Source of the DNA: Zonotrichia leucophrys gambelii
Lineage: Eukaryota > Chordata > Aves > Passeriformes > Passerellidae
Assembly: GCF_028769735.1 (NCBI RefSeq)
Contig: NC_088171.1
Coordinates: forward strand, 146,713,917 to 146,777,916
Direction of reading: 5' to 3'
DNA length: 64,000 nucleotides
Numbering within the stretch: position 1 is the first letter of the stretch; each line of letters starts with the position of its first letter. Under the pieces are notes generated by a model. That model did not search any database. It had not been told where the DNA came from and saw only the letters and a list, made by a program, of their open reading frames with translations. The position numbers and the translations under genes were made by a program. This document shows, piece after piece, positions 48,223 to 60,100 of this stretch.

Positions 48223-51200
48223 GATTGGTATTTTTTTTCATGCACCACTTTGTAATGGGGGATTAAAAGGGATGTGATGAAATTACTACTGCTTCTAAAA
48301 TCTGAATAAGAAAATACCTCCCTGGGGTTTGGGGAAGATCTCTTCTTTATACAATCAAGGTTAAATTTTTTTTATGCAGCAGATAATCTATTATTATTAT
48401 TATTACAGAACAACAAGCTGAAGCCTCACTGGGATCCAAATCCTGATTTTTTTTTAATCAAAGGCTTGGATAACAAGCAGGCATCAGGTTTTGCAATTTG
48501 GGCTAAGCAGGACCCTGAGAGGGTAAGTAACAGTGGCTGTTTTCATTACTATGTGCCATGTGTGGATGAAGGGAGCCACAAGAGACCATTTAGAGGAGTG
48601 AATGGTGTTTAATCCATTTTCTGCAGACCTTGGTAAGGCTTTCATCCAATATGGCATGTCAAGGATGAAATTCCTTGGTGGAATTTCTCCTCCTGCTTCT
48701 GCCAGCAGAGCCTTTTGTTCATGCTTCTGCCTGTTGCTCACAGGCCTAATTGGGAAGCAAAGGCCTATTTATGATGAAACTGATGTCTCAGATAGGGCTA
48801 GGGGAAAATTTCAAAGTTCAAAAGCAGTTGATTGGAGTCAGTTCACATCTCTTCTGTGCTGGATGACAAGAGAAGGATGAAATTTGCATGCACTCATGTG
48901 GGTGCTTGCACCAAATAAAAAAATAATATCCATCCTGAGTTTTTCTCAATTTGGAGCCAGAAGCTTGTATTGAGACCTCTCTTCTCTGCTGTAAGTAAAT
49001 AAATAAATAAATATAATTTTTTGGCCTTCCAAGTTTCTGTGTTGCATCATTCAACAAAAAAAGGTCCTTTTTTTTTTTTTTTTTTTTTTTTTCCTTTTAA
49101 TTTGCCTTTCTTCATTTTTTTCTTTTACCATATCTTCCAGAGATAGTATTACGGACATAATCTATGATGACCACGTAGAAAGAGAAAAAGTAATTCAGTA
49201 TTTTTCACTCTTTTACATTTCTCAGTTATTTTCCAATGGACACTTAACCAGCTCCTCCAGCAGGATTAATTTCTGACCACGAGGTTGCTCAGCGGTCCCT
49301 GACAGATGTGACATTGCAATCCCCCTGTGTCATTTCAGGATGCTGCAGCATCACAACCTAGACTGGCTCTTAACAGATACTGTGTTGATGATATTAGGAA
49401 CTGAAATAAGCACCAATGTGAGAGGTTAGAAGTGTTTAAAGGTAAAATTTGGCATAAATCTTAGAAAGAATGAGGGAACTAAAATGGCTTTAAGCAGTTA
49501 ATAGAAATTTAATTTTCTGGCCATCCTCCAGAAAGTGGATGCCCGATGTTGAATACTTTGGCCTAAAGTGAGATAAACCAAAGTATTTAATCTAAATGAT
49601 CCCGTGCTCCATTCTTACTATTCTTTTCTGCCATTATTTTCCATAAAATTTGCTTGCCCAAAACTATACTGGAAGACAAGATTCAGATACTGTAGGTAAG
49701 GCTAGAGGAATTACACATGCAATTTAGCAAATCTGATTGATGGCATAATTTTCCATCAAATAACTTATTTGCAAATTGGTGGCTTCCTATTCACAGCTGA
49801 AATCCATCTGTGTGCAAAAGACCTCAGAGAAGCTTTATGTGTCATTTCCATCTCAGTTAAAAAGCATTTTGAGGACTCTTGTGGGACCAGCAAGATGAAT
49901 AGGCCATGTTCTGACCTCCTGAGCAGGGGTGACTTCCATCCTTTCTGACTGGCTAAAATGATTCCAACCTTAAATAAAGCACATATTGACATTGTAAGAC
50001 ACTATTAAGGTCCTCAGTGTACCATGGTGATGAACCATGACCAAAGTAGTCCCAGGGTTGTAATAATTCATTACTGAAATAGCTTCCTTCTAATGACTAA
50101 GGCTGAGTGTGTCAGAGAGCTTGGACTTCTAACCCCAAGCCTTGTTATATAGCATTAAATAAATCTCACTTTCTGTTCATTTACCTACTGTATCAAAGGT
50201 CATGAATCATAGCTGACAGCAAGATTTGGATAGGTATCTTTTAACAATCTCCCTGATTATGGGATGAAGCTGCTGTTAGGCAAGCCTGGTCTTGTGCTCC
50301 CAAAGGGGTGACAGGTACACATGCATGGTACTGAGAAATTCTTTCTCATTCACAACTCAGCCAATTGTCCTCTAAATGTTTTCCTTGCATTTCTTTTTTT
50401 TTTTTTTTAATTTTTATTTGGACATAGACAAACTGTTGCTGTTTCATGTGAATGCCAGCTACCAGGGAACACAGTCAATTATTCCTCAATGTGTTTAAAT
50501 CCATTGATCTTGAACTTTCTCAAGCTCTGCCAGGAAGTGGCATGATAAGAGATGGAGAGCTCATCCTCCCCCAGGCACCACAACTGGGTATTCCCTTGGA
50601 GCTGAGGGAGGTTGGAATTAGTTCCATTTAACAAAGTAGAGAGTGGAAGGTGGATGTCTCCCACCCTGGGTCAGTGCTCTGACTCCTGCATTACACGAGA
50701 AAAGCACTTCATGGAGCACTCAAGCTGTTCTTCTAAATCAAAAGTGACAGCTAGCACCTTATGAATATCTCAGATTTTTCAGTGTATATTTCATACACTC
50801 CAGAAATACCCTAGTTTAGAAACACTCTGAGCTTTTACAGGGCACTGGTCTTGAAAGAATCAAAATTTATGACTTTTGGTCCTGGTCCAATAAACTTTTT
50901 CTGTCTGCATACAACCCCTCTGACATCCTTAAAGTCATTGGCAGAAGTGAACTGCATGTAAAGCATCACGTGTACAGCAAACGTGAACCTTCCTGACTAA
51001 ACTACAATTTGCCTTTGAAATAAACAGGAAAATAACTATTAAAGGTCTTAAATGTTTATTTGCATTTTTCAAAATGTAATAATCTTCATGCAGTGAAACA
51101 GATGGACCATGGAAATTCATGCATGAAAATAAATAACCCTTTCTACACCAGTATCTAATAATCACAAGGCCCAGTGATCACTGAATTTCTCCTATTTTCT

Positions 51201-53955
51201 TGAAATAGCCCTTTAATTAGAGATGACTCAAGGGCTTGGGTTTTTTATGTACTTCATTTCACTTTGCATAAGATTAATTTTAATTAATAAGTAAAGAGAA
51301 ATAAGAGTTAGAGAAGACTTTTGAAAATATTTGCAACAAATCATTTTAAGGTGTGACACTATGATAAAGCAATGAACTGGATTAAAGAGTGGGAAAACCA
51401 AGATAAAAGAGTAATTTTTCAATATAGCAAGGACTTAAAAGTTGGCTTCTCTTGCTTTTGCTCAGTTTATTTAGTATTTACCAGCACAAGCGGCAAGTTA
51501 GAGAAAGGTGAAAGTGATAGGAAGGTAAAAGAAGAACAGAAGCACAGGGGAATACATGACAATAAGTTATTTTGCCAAAACAATTTCTGATTTTCTTCAC
51601 AACTGCAGTGTCCAATGTAGATCAGATCACTCTAGTAAAAATGTCTGAAGAACTAGACCATCAAACCGTTTCTACTCTTCTTTCCAATAAACTGGGAGTT
51701 AGAACATGCCATAAAGAGATGAAATAATATAATTATTCTATTTCCTTCAGAAAAAGTTAATTACGTGAATACTCTGACCCTTAGGCTCTGACAAAATGCG
51801 AACTGTTGGAAGCTCTGTGGTGAACCTCTCCCAGAAGTTTTCGGTAGTTAACTCTTTATTGATTTGACTCCTCAAATACATGGGCACTGGAGTATTTAAT
51901 TTGAGATTCCATCAGAGTATTGTCAGCTACAGTAACCTACTCAACCCAGGCTTTCATTTTGGAAAGAAACAATGAAACATTTATATGCTTGTTTAAATGC
52001 TAATCTGTTTTTGTTTAGCAGCCAGACCAAAATATTAATTATTCCTACAACCTTACTCAAGGACAAAGATCCTGTTGATGAGTTTCAGAGGGACTCCATC
52101 TGACATAAATGGGTTATTAAACGGCAAATGAAGTTCTGTGCAGAAAAAAAAAATAATTAAAATAATAAAGCGCAAGGACCTCTTAAATCACATTTCAAAC
52201 CTTGCAGCATTCAACAGTAGCTGCAGTGGCTGAAGAAGCGAGCAAAGGCTTTTCTAAAAATCTCTCCTCAATGTTCAGCTGCAGAGAAAATGTTTATATT
52301 GGAATGCACAAAGAATAAGGCTGTAGTATTTCAGATCATGTTTTAGACCCTGTCTGTGCTCTGCAGAGTGGCCTGTCCTGTGTGATCTCATCTAAGGAAC
52401 ATTGGTGGAACATTTCTCCAGAAGGACAATTCAAAACAAGAAGGAATTAAAGGAATAAGCAGAATTAATAAAGGACATAGAAAGTCCCCTCAGTGAAAAA
52501 CAAGAAAAATCTTATAAGATCATGAATGAAACAAATAAGAATCAACTCCTTAAAAGGAGAAAAATAGAGTGAATATTGATTAGGAACATAATTTTTCTCT
52601 GTTTTCCCTGACTGATGTTACAAATAAACGGTATTACTTCAGCCTACAATGCTCCTTTACACCTTTTGATAGACCTAGCAAAAATAAAGTGATTTAGTGA
52701 TTTATATGATCAGTCATCCTTTTTTGTGTAATAAGTTAACTAAATTTGTGATTTTTTTCCATAGAAAATCTGTGTAAGATACCAAATTTAACAAAATTCT
52801 CAAAGAAATGTGACTGCTCAGACTACACATGTACCAACACCTACAATATCTTAGTTTTTGAAGAGAGAGTATGTATGATGATGACTATTTGAAAGAATGC
52901 ATTTGTTCATAATTGACTACTGCAATTTTTCAAACTGTAAACCTTTTCAATATATAAACCTTAAAGCAGGATGTAAGGTTGCAACAAAACACTCCTAGAT
53001 CTCTTTTTCCTGGTCTTGCTCAGAATAGATTTTTCTCTCATATTTGTTTCTTACTTTTACTGCTCTGAGAATATAATCTAATTACACATCTTGCAGAATA
53101 TCCCAGTTATACTTTGTGAAAGTAATTAACTGCATTCTCAAATTTTCCACATTCAGTGTTTTAAGAAAACCAGCTATGGCCCATTATCAGTCTTTTCTTC
53201 CCTCATCTTCTCTGGAAATCAGAGGGAGCTTTGCTTTCCCTGATACACATCACATTGCTAATGAGCAGAAGATAGCCACTGTCTATTAAGTGAATAGTTA
53301 ATTTTCATCAAGAACTTGGAATATAAAATATTCATTAGAGCATGAATAAATTGCACATTTTACCATGCACATTTAACAGCAAAACAGTGAACAGACCTGA
53401 AATATAAATAATGCTATGGAACCTGAACACTTGGAGATATTTAAAAGTCAGTTAACTATCTTTTCCTTCTATCATCAGAGATGTAAGAATATTATAGCAC
53501 CACATTGCTTTACCTTTACCACAAAATTAATTGTGGTAGAGGTAAATTAATTGTCTTTCAACAGAACCCATTTAATTGCTTATTAAACTGATCTGACTTT
53601 CCAGCTTTCTAGCAACCTGTATGTCGTCAACAAAAGTGCTTAGAAGAAATTAGCACTCCATCCTTTTTCCATATCCTTCATATAATCACAAAATTAAAAC
53701 TAAATAGATGGCCCGATGCATTTTGCCACAAACAGTAGATATACCTCAAAAACACACTGGAACAATATATACACATAGGCTCTTTCTTTTAGAGAGAGCA
53801 CGTGGTCTGTAATATTCTGACACTATTGAATCATAAAGGCCACTGTTCTGAACTAAATGATGCTGAGGAACTTGGTAGAATTTTGTGGATTAAATGGTTT
53901 ATAGAAATGGACATTCCTAGAAATTGGAAACTGTCACAGTGGAAAATGAAAGCAT
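48223..53955. other. Unique AT-rich sequence, no gene seen
   Basis: Holds small simple repeats: (ATT)n near 48390-48403, (AAAT)n near 48994-49012 and a T25 run at 49068-49092. No exon or transposon was recognised. Confidence 0.55.
49068..49092 (+). repeat. T25 homopolymer
   Basis: An uninterrupted T run of 25 bases. No target-site duplication or retrogene body was found beside it, so it reads as simple sequence rather than the tail of a retrocopy. Confidence 0.9.
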
Positions 53956-54025
53956 AGAATAGAATAGAATAGAATAGAATAGAATAGAATAGAATAGAAT
54001 AGAATAGAATAGAATAGAATAGAAT
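53956..54025 (+). repeat. Perfect microsatellite (AGAAT)14 grown from a CR1 tail
   Basis: Fourteen uninterrupted AGAAT units lie directly against the 3' end of a reverse CR1 copy that itself starts AGAATCATTGAGATG. On the minus strand the array is (ATTCT)14, the CR1 terminal repeat word. A minus-strand frame over it (Leu-Phe-Tyr-Ser-Ile repeats) is an artefact. Confidence 0.97.
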
Positions 54026-54292
54026 CATTGAGATGAGTTGGAAGGGCTTTCAGCAATCATCTTCCTGATGAGTCCAGCTGCCTGACCTCTTCAGGTCTGA
54101 TCAAAAGATAAAGCAGTTTGATAAGGGAATTGTCCAAATGCCTCTAAATACTGACAGGCCTTGGGCATTGAACACACCTCCAGGAAACTTGCTTCAGTGT
54201 TTGGCTACTTTCTCTGTAAATAAAATCTTCCTAATATCAAGACTGACTCTGCCCTGATGCAGCTTTGAGCTGTTCCCATGCATCCTGTCCTG
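54026..54292 (-). mobile_element. CR1 LINE 3' end, reverse orientation
   Basis: CATTGAGATGAGTTGGAAGGGCTTTCAGCAATCATCTTCCTGATGAGTCCAGCTGCC, then TGACAGGCCTTGGGCATTGAACACACCTCCAGG and TGAGCTGTTCCCATGCATCCTGTCC match the reverse complement of CR1. It is joined to the AGAAT array at its 3' end. Confidence 0.88.
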
Positions 54293-55302
54293 GGATACCA
54301 AGGGGAAAAGCAGCTGTTCTGCCAGCTATATAGAATAATAAATTCACCAAAATGTATTATTACACAAATAATTGTTCATGTTGAGCAGACTCACAAACCC
54401 CCTGCCCCTTCCTCACCCCCCAGAAAATGAATAATGTGCATAAAATTGTTCTGGATAAAAATTCTGTGACCCAAAATCTGGAAAAAAAAATTCAGAAAAC
54501 ATCCCAGCGTAAAAGACTAGATGCTGTTTCAGCTTTCTACAACTTTGGGATATTTAAAAATTAAGTTAAAATCACTTCAAATTACTTTATTCAAAAGCAG
54601 GTAAAAATGCCAAATTCCTTTTTTAGATTTCTTTTTTGAGATTTTTTTATTTGTCTAAAAGAATTAATTGAAACTACTGTGACTCTTAAAACTGCCTAAT
54701 GACTTTCCATAATTACCTAACTATTTCCCCTCTCAGGATTACATAAGTAGGATTAGTCTTTGACCTCCATATTTACATAGAACATCTCTCTGGTTTTAAA
54801 CTCTGGTTTTAAAGCACTTGAGCCCAAAACTAGAGAGTCTATTTTAATCCAAACTACCTCGTCTATAGGAGATGCAGTACAGGCATTTTGTCTAAAAGCA
54901 CCTTTATTTAAATGCATCATTCTGATACTTGTGATTCATTTTGCACACAGTAAATTGTCACATCAAAATGAAGTTGTATGACAGGATGCTGACAAATGCA
55001 TTATTTAAGGGAGTAACAGAGGTGGCTTTACTGGGTTTGCAAGGCCAGGTTTTGGGTGATTAAAAGGCTGGTAGCTGAAAACAAACAGATTTTTTTAAAA
55101 AAGTATGGAATTGCAACAAATTTTGGACTTGAGGCTAAATTTTCACTCTTTTGACAGTAGTACCTTTTGGTTAGCAACGCTGCTGCAGCTTTTGGAGCAT
55201 GGTCAAAAAGAAATGAGGGCACCCTAGCCCTGGCCTTCTCCATGCTCTTCAGCTCCTTTCTGAAGGCAACTGGAACACTAGAACTGCTCAAGCTGACTGT
55301 GT
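54293..55302. other. Unique AT-rich sequence, no gene seen
   Basis: Apart from a C-rich patch at about 54399-54421, nothing notable. Confidence 0.6.
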
Positions 55303-55430
55303 CAGAATCACAGAACAGTCTCAGTTGGAAGGGACCCATCAAGTCCAACTCTTATGCCTGAGAGAGTGGTCCACAGAGATCAAACCTGTGACCTTAGCAT
55401 CATGCTCTGGCCAGGTGATCTAATGTCAGA
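55303..55430 (-). mobile_element. tRNA-Ile/CR1 composite SINE (TguSINE1-like)
   Basis: Read on the minus strand, it begins with a decayed tRNA-Ile-like head (CCAGAGCATGATGCTAAGGTC, then GGTTTGATC in the B-box position). It continues through a linker (ATAAGAGTTGGACTTGATG) into a CR1-type 3' tail (GGTCCCTTCCAACTGAGACTGTTCTGTGATTC). This head-plus-CR1-tail design is that of the passerine SINE TguSINE1, which is thought to be moved by CR1 machinery. The 8-base anticodon-loop segment of the tRNA head appears deleted. Confidence 0.82.
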
Positions 55431-56763
55431 ACACAACCAATGTCATTTCCTCCATCCTTCAGCCGTGACTTTTGAAAACTCAGGAACAAGCTGCTTATCC
55501 CTTCTGGTCATCATCAGGATACTCGTGTTGTTTCAAATTTCCAGCAATCCTAGGCATAATTCTAGTTTTTGTAAGACATGAGGCCACAGCCAACCCTCCT
55601 CCAGTCACAACAGAACTCTTACACCCACCTTGCTTTGGCTTCCAGAAACCAGTTGCTCATTTCAGGTGGCACTAGCTCTGACACTGCAGGTCAAGGAGGT
55701 AGACCTGAGTTGCTGAATGGTTTAAGTATGCCAGGAGATCAGCCAAGCTGTCTCATGAGGGGCAGCAGTGATATAATTCCGTGGAAATCAGCAGTATAGT
55801 GAGTCCTGGAAACTGGTGCCCATCACCATTGCTGGTGCCAAGTGCACATTTTCCTCCCTCCAAAGAGCAGCCACATCATTTTGGAGCAGGTGGTGTTGCA
55901 AACCACTACACACAGATAACAGGAAAGCAGAGTAATTCTGGTTATTTAATGTAGGGTATGAGGATCTCACTCTTGTCCTGCCCATCTCACCCCTGGACTG
56001 CCCCTTCCCGCTCCCCAGTCTGACAGTGCCTGATTGCACTTTGCAGGCACAGGACCCCAAGGAAACAAAGAAAGAATTTAGCAGATGCCAAAAATCCTGT
56101 AGGAAAGGGGCGGATTGCTCTGGGATGGTTCAGTCTGACCCATAAAGAACAAAGACAACAGAATTTTCTACTCCATTCCATCTGTGTGCCCAGACACAGG
56201 AATACAAATGCAAACTTGCTCCAGTCATGCCCTATCCACTTCTCAGTGACAGGATATCCCTGCCCTGACCTTGTCATATTTTCCTAGAAACCAGACTGAC
56301 TTTTGTCTGACTCAGTTTATTTGAAGTCTTTCCAAGGAATGGGATTGGCACGTGGTAAAGTGCTTGAGACATCTCTGGAAAAACATATAATCATGCTAAC
56401 ATAGGTGTCAGGATGAATCATCTCCCACAGAAGGCTTCCCACAGCCCACACGCTGCTCGGGTGATGAGCCACGCTCCTCCTTCACTCCGAGTCAGCGCCT
56501 CAGCACACGCTGGGGTAACTGCAGGGGCAGAAAGCAGCACAGACAGAGCTCTGGGAATTCTGATCAGCTGGGCCTGGGCCTGGCAGTCTCCCCTCTGAGG
56601 TCCCACTGCATCTCAGCTTCTCATCTTGGGGATACAACTAAGCCATTGTTAATTCCTTTGACTTGTCCTTAGACTCCTTCTTTGCACTGCTGTGCTGGAG
56701 AGGCAGAGAAGCTCCTCCCTGTGCCTCACTGATCCTGGCTTCCAGCTAAAAACCTTCCACAGG
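55431..56763. other. Unique sequence, no gene seen
   Basis: Moderately GC-rich, especially 56410-56600. The paired frames there on both strands have no domain. No CpG-island-like promoter stood out. Confidence 0.55.
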
Positions 56764-57150
56764 TGTCACAGACATCTTTTATGAAAAATCCTTTCCTTAG
56801 GATTTTTTCTCCTGAGAAGCTGGGAGGCCTCAGGAACAAAATGTAAACAGTGGTTATCTGCTGCTGTGGAATGCAACAGGTGCATCTGTGATTGGCCCAT
56901 GTTGGTTGTTTCTAATTAATGGCCAATCACAGTCAGCTGGCTTGGACAGAGAGTCCGAGGCACAAGCCTTTGTTATAATTCTTTTTTTTTTTCTTTTCTC
57001 AGCTAGCCGTCTGATGAAATCCTTTCTTCTATTATTTTAGTATAGTTTTAATATAATTTATATCATAAAATAATAAATCAAGCCTTCTGAAACATGGAGT
57101 CAGATCCTCGTCTCTTCCCTCATCCTAAGACCCCTGTGAACACTGTCACA
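56764..57150 (+). mobile_element. Solo LTR (ERVK-type) with perfect 6-bp target duplication
   Basis: It starts TGTCACAGACATCTTTTATG and ends GAACACTGTCACA, 387 bases. CACAGG flanks both ends (56758-56763 and 57151-57156), a perfect 6-bp target-site duplication typical of class II ERVs. Inside are CCAAT-type words (GGCCAATCACAG at about 56921), TA-rich sequence, AATAAA at 57072-57077 and the phrase TTCTGAAACATGGAGTCAGATCC shared with the LTR at 40484-40901. No internal region is present. Confidence 0.93.
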
Positions 57151-57156
57151 CACAGG

Positions 57157-60100
57157 AGAGCAGGGAATGACTCCTGAGGATCTCAAGTTGGGTCCCTTCT
57201 CTGCACCATCAGAGTTTCTGAAGAGTTCATTTAATTCAGCAGAGGTCTTGATGACATTCACTGTGTGCTCATCACAAGGGCAGAGATAGAATACATAATA
57301 TTAAGCAATATTCAATATTAAGGAAGCCACATGAGTTTCAACAGAACTAGTAAATCAAATTTGCCTAGCAAGATTTTACTGTGATTTAGTTCCCTAAAGT
57401 AAAAAAAAAATAACTTCCCACCCCAAATACCTCATTCTCTTTAATTACATGGGGAAAAAACGAAATTCCATACACTTTCTTTTAATAAATTGATACCTCT
57501 AATTTTTTTTTTTGTTTCCAGTTTCTTTTTACATAGTAAAGAAAAAAATCATTCTTATATTTTTCTTGTTTTCCTGCAATTTTTCATATCATGTTTTTAT
57601 TGTCTTTGTTGTTCAGAAATAATCTTGCTATTTTTAATTTTGATTTTTTTAATACCTTTTGTTACATAACTTTTCAAATCTTTTTTTGTTGTTTTTATCA
57701 GAAGACGTCTACACAGCATTCAGGATAAGGATTTCTCATTGACTTATGTAGTGACCAGAGTTACAGAAAGAGAGGACACTTGTATTTTCAGAAAGTTAAT
57801 ATATTAGCTGTTGCCAAATGGCTTCAGCTGAACAAGCCAGGAGCCATGGGGGCAGATTTTGAGATATCACCAGATTCTACTACTGAGAATCTGGACCCCT
57901 CTGTGCCCTCTAATTATTTCACAGCACATGTGAAGCTTCACAATGTGATTTGAAATTGGAGCTTTAGTTGTCATGCTAGTACCATCACTGTTTTTTCTTT
58001 CCTTTTCCCAGTGGATTTTCACCTCACAGATAGACAGGAAAGCACGGAAGGGAGCAGGGGAAGAAAAAGGAAAAAGAAATCCTTTTTAATTCTCCATCTG
58101 TATGGGGGCACAGAAATGCCTTAAGCTGAACACAACAGACTGAAAAACGAGTGGGAAGAGATTATCAGAAGCCTGGCAAGAGCAGAGTGCAGTTGGTGGT
58201 CAGGTGAAGGCTGCTTTGGTGGATAAGCAATTTGTGTGTTATCAGTGCAGGAGAGAGAACAGTAGCTCCCTACACTGAAAGGAGATTAAAAGTAACAATA
58301 GTCTTTTCTGTACACCATGGGCCAATCTGTTAAATGCAAGGGAAGCTGAGAAGCTGCTTAGAGCTGATGTTTGTTTAATTTCCACCTGCACCCACTTGAA
58401 CTGTGTAAATGACATGGTGCTTTCCAGAACATATGCACGTTTCCATGTGGCACTGGTTTGTGAAACTGTGCCCAGCTAATCTAGCAGTGCAAGACTTGCT
58501 GTGAGCATAAATGACATTGCCCTTCTCTCACTCTGGGTAGCCTTGTGGTTCCAGAAAAGAATAAGGAAAAGTTATTTGGCTTTTTATTTCATCATTGTTG
58601 CTGTTCAGGTTTTTTTCTTTTAAAATCAATAGTAATGGGTAGCTGCTAGTAAAAAGGGAGGTGTACTACACAATAAAGGACAAAGTAACGGTGACCTCAT
58701 TTGCCAGAGGAAAAGTTAGGAAACTCAAGCACTGGCTCAGGTCAGACCAAGATAATTAACACCCTTGATGAATCAGTACATCACGTTCACTATTTTGGAA
58801 GAAAGAGAATGCTGAAGGAGCACTACAGCCAGGTAGCCAAGACAGGAGTTAAGGCACAGAGATACAGGATGGAGTCTTTTTGCTGCTACTGATTTTGTAT
58901 CACTATATATGTGAATGATTTTGTATAATGAATGTTAATTCCTCCGGCTTGAAAGGTACTAAATACATATTATTGATATTATTGTACAGAGGTGATGGAA
59001 TTTTGTTATTCCACTTGCAAGCCAGCTTCACAAACGTGTCTGGATAGGCATCTTAGCTGTGTAAGCAGAAAGCTCTGTTCTCTCAGAGGCTCTTTTGTTT
59101 GCTAAACAATGGCACAGGGCAGACCCAGGAAACCTCTCTGTTTCTTTCTTTGCCGAGTCACAGCATTTCTCAAAGTGCAGGCTTGTAAGATGTAAGCCAG
59201 CATACACTAATTACTCATAATTTAATAATTGCACATTGTCTTTTCTAGCTGAATAATTGATTTCTCATTCCAGCTGTTCTGCTGAGTGTAGTCTATGTTA
59301 CAATTACTGTTCACAGGCTGCTCACTGTTTTTATCCTGTGGGTATGATGGATGTTGCATGATGGCTTCAGCTCACTTCATTTTTTTTCTTTCTATTTTTG
59401 TGTGGTTTTTTTTTTTTTTTTTACAACTACTTCTGAATCAAAAGAAATTTTAAGGATTGCACAGTGAAACAGTTGCATGAAGTAGAGTTTAACCATCATC
59501 CATTAACACAGGATCTGGGATTCATTTCGACTACAGTATCCAGGTCCCCTTTCTGTCAGTAAATCCTGGTGTAGCACTGAAGAGGAAATATGTTCCCTGT
59601 CACACACATACAGGCAAACATGAATTCTCCTTCCTTTTAAATCACAAATACATTTTTCTTTACAATCAGCTTAATATACAAGTTTTGTTTCAAATGGAGT
59701 CACCCAACATATGATGTTGGAAATATTTTCAGTTATATTTTTCCCCCTTTTTCAACAGTGTCTCATCAAGAAAAATCTGTGGCTGTTGTCTGGGTTTGGA
59801 TTTTTTTATTAATAAATCTAGTAAGGCATTCTCTCTGTTTTATGCAAGTTAAACATCTGATATACCTGATATATCCTCTTCTTATCTGTGAGTCAAACTC
59901 CATGACAAATCCTTTTGTTCATGACATTCTGACACTTCTTTTCATCCAGGCTGTCATCATCTATTAAATTATCATCTCTATATTCTGGGCATTTTAGTCA
60001 AACAGGAAATTCATTCCATGACATGACGAGCTGGAGTCTAGTGGACTGGCTGGCTCATGAGTTCACTTAGAGCATTTCTAAGTGGAAATTTTCTGATCTT

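Noticed and set aside
49068..49092. Long T run as the tail of a reverse-oriented retrocopy
   Set aside because: No gene-like body or target duplication next to it.
53831..54028. Repetitive Leu-Phe-Tyr-Ser-Ile frame on the minus strand
   Set aside because: Direct translation of the AGAAT microsatellite.
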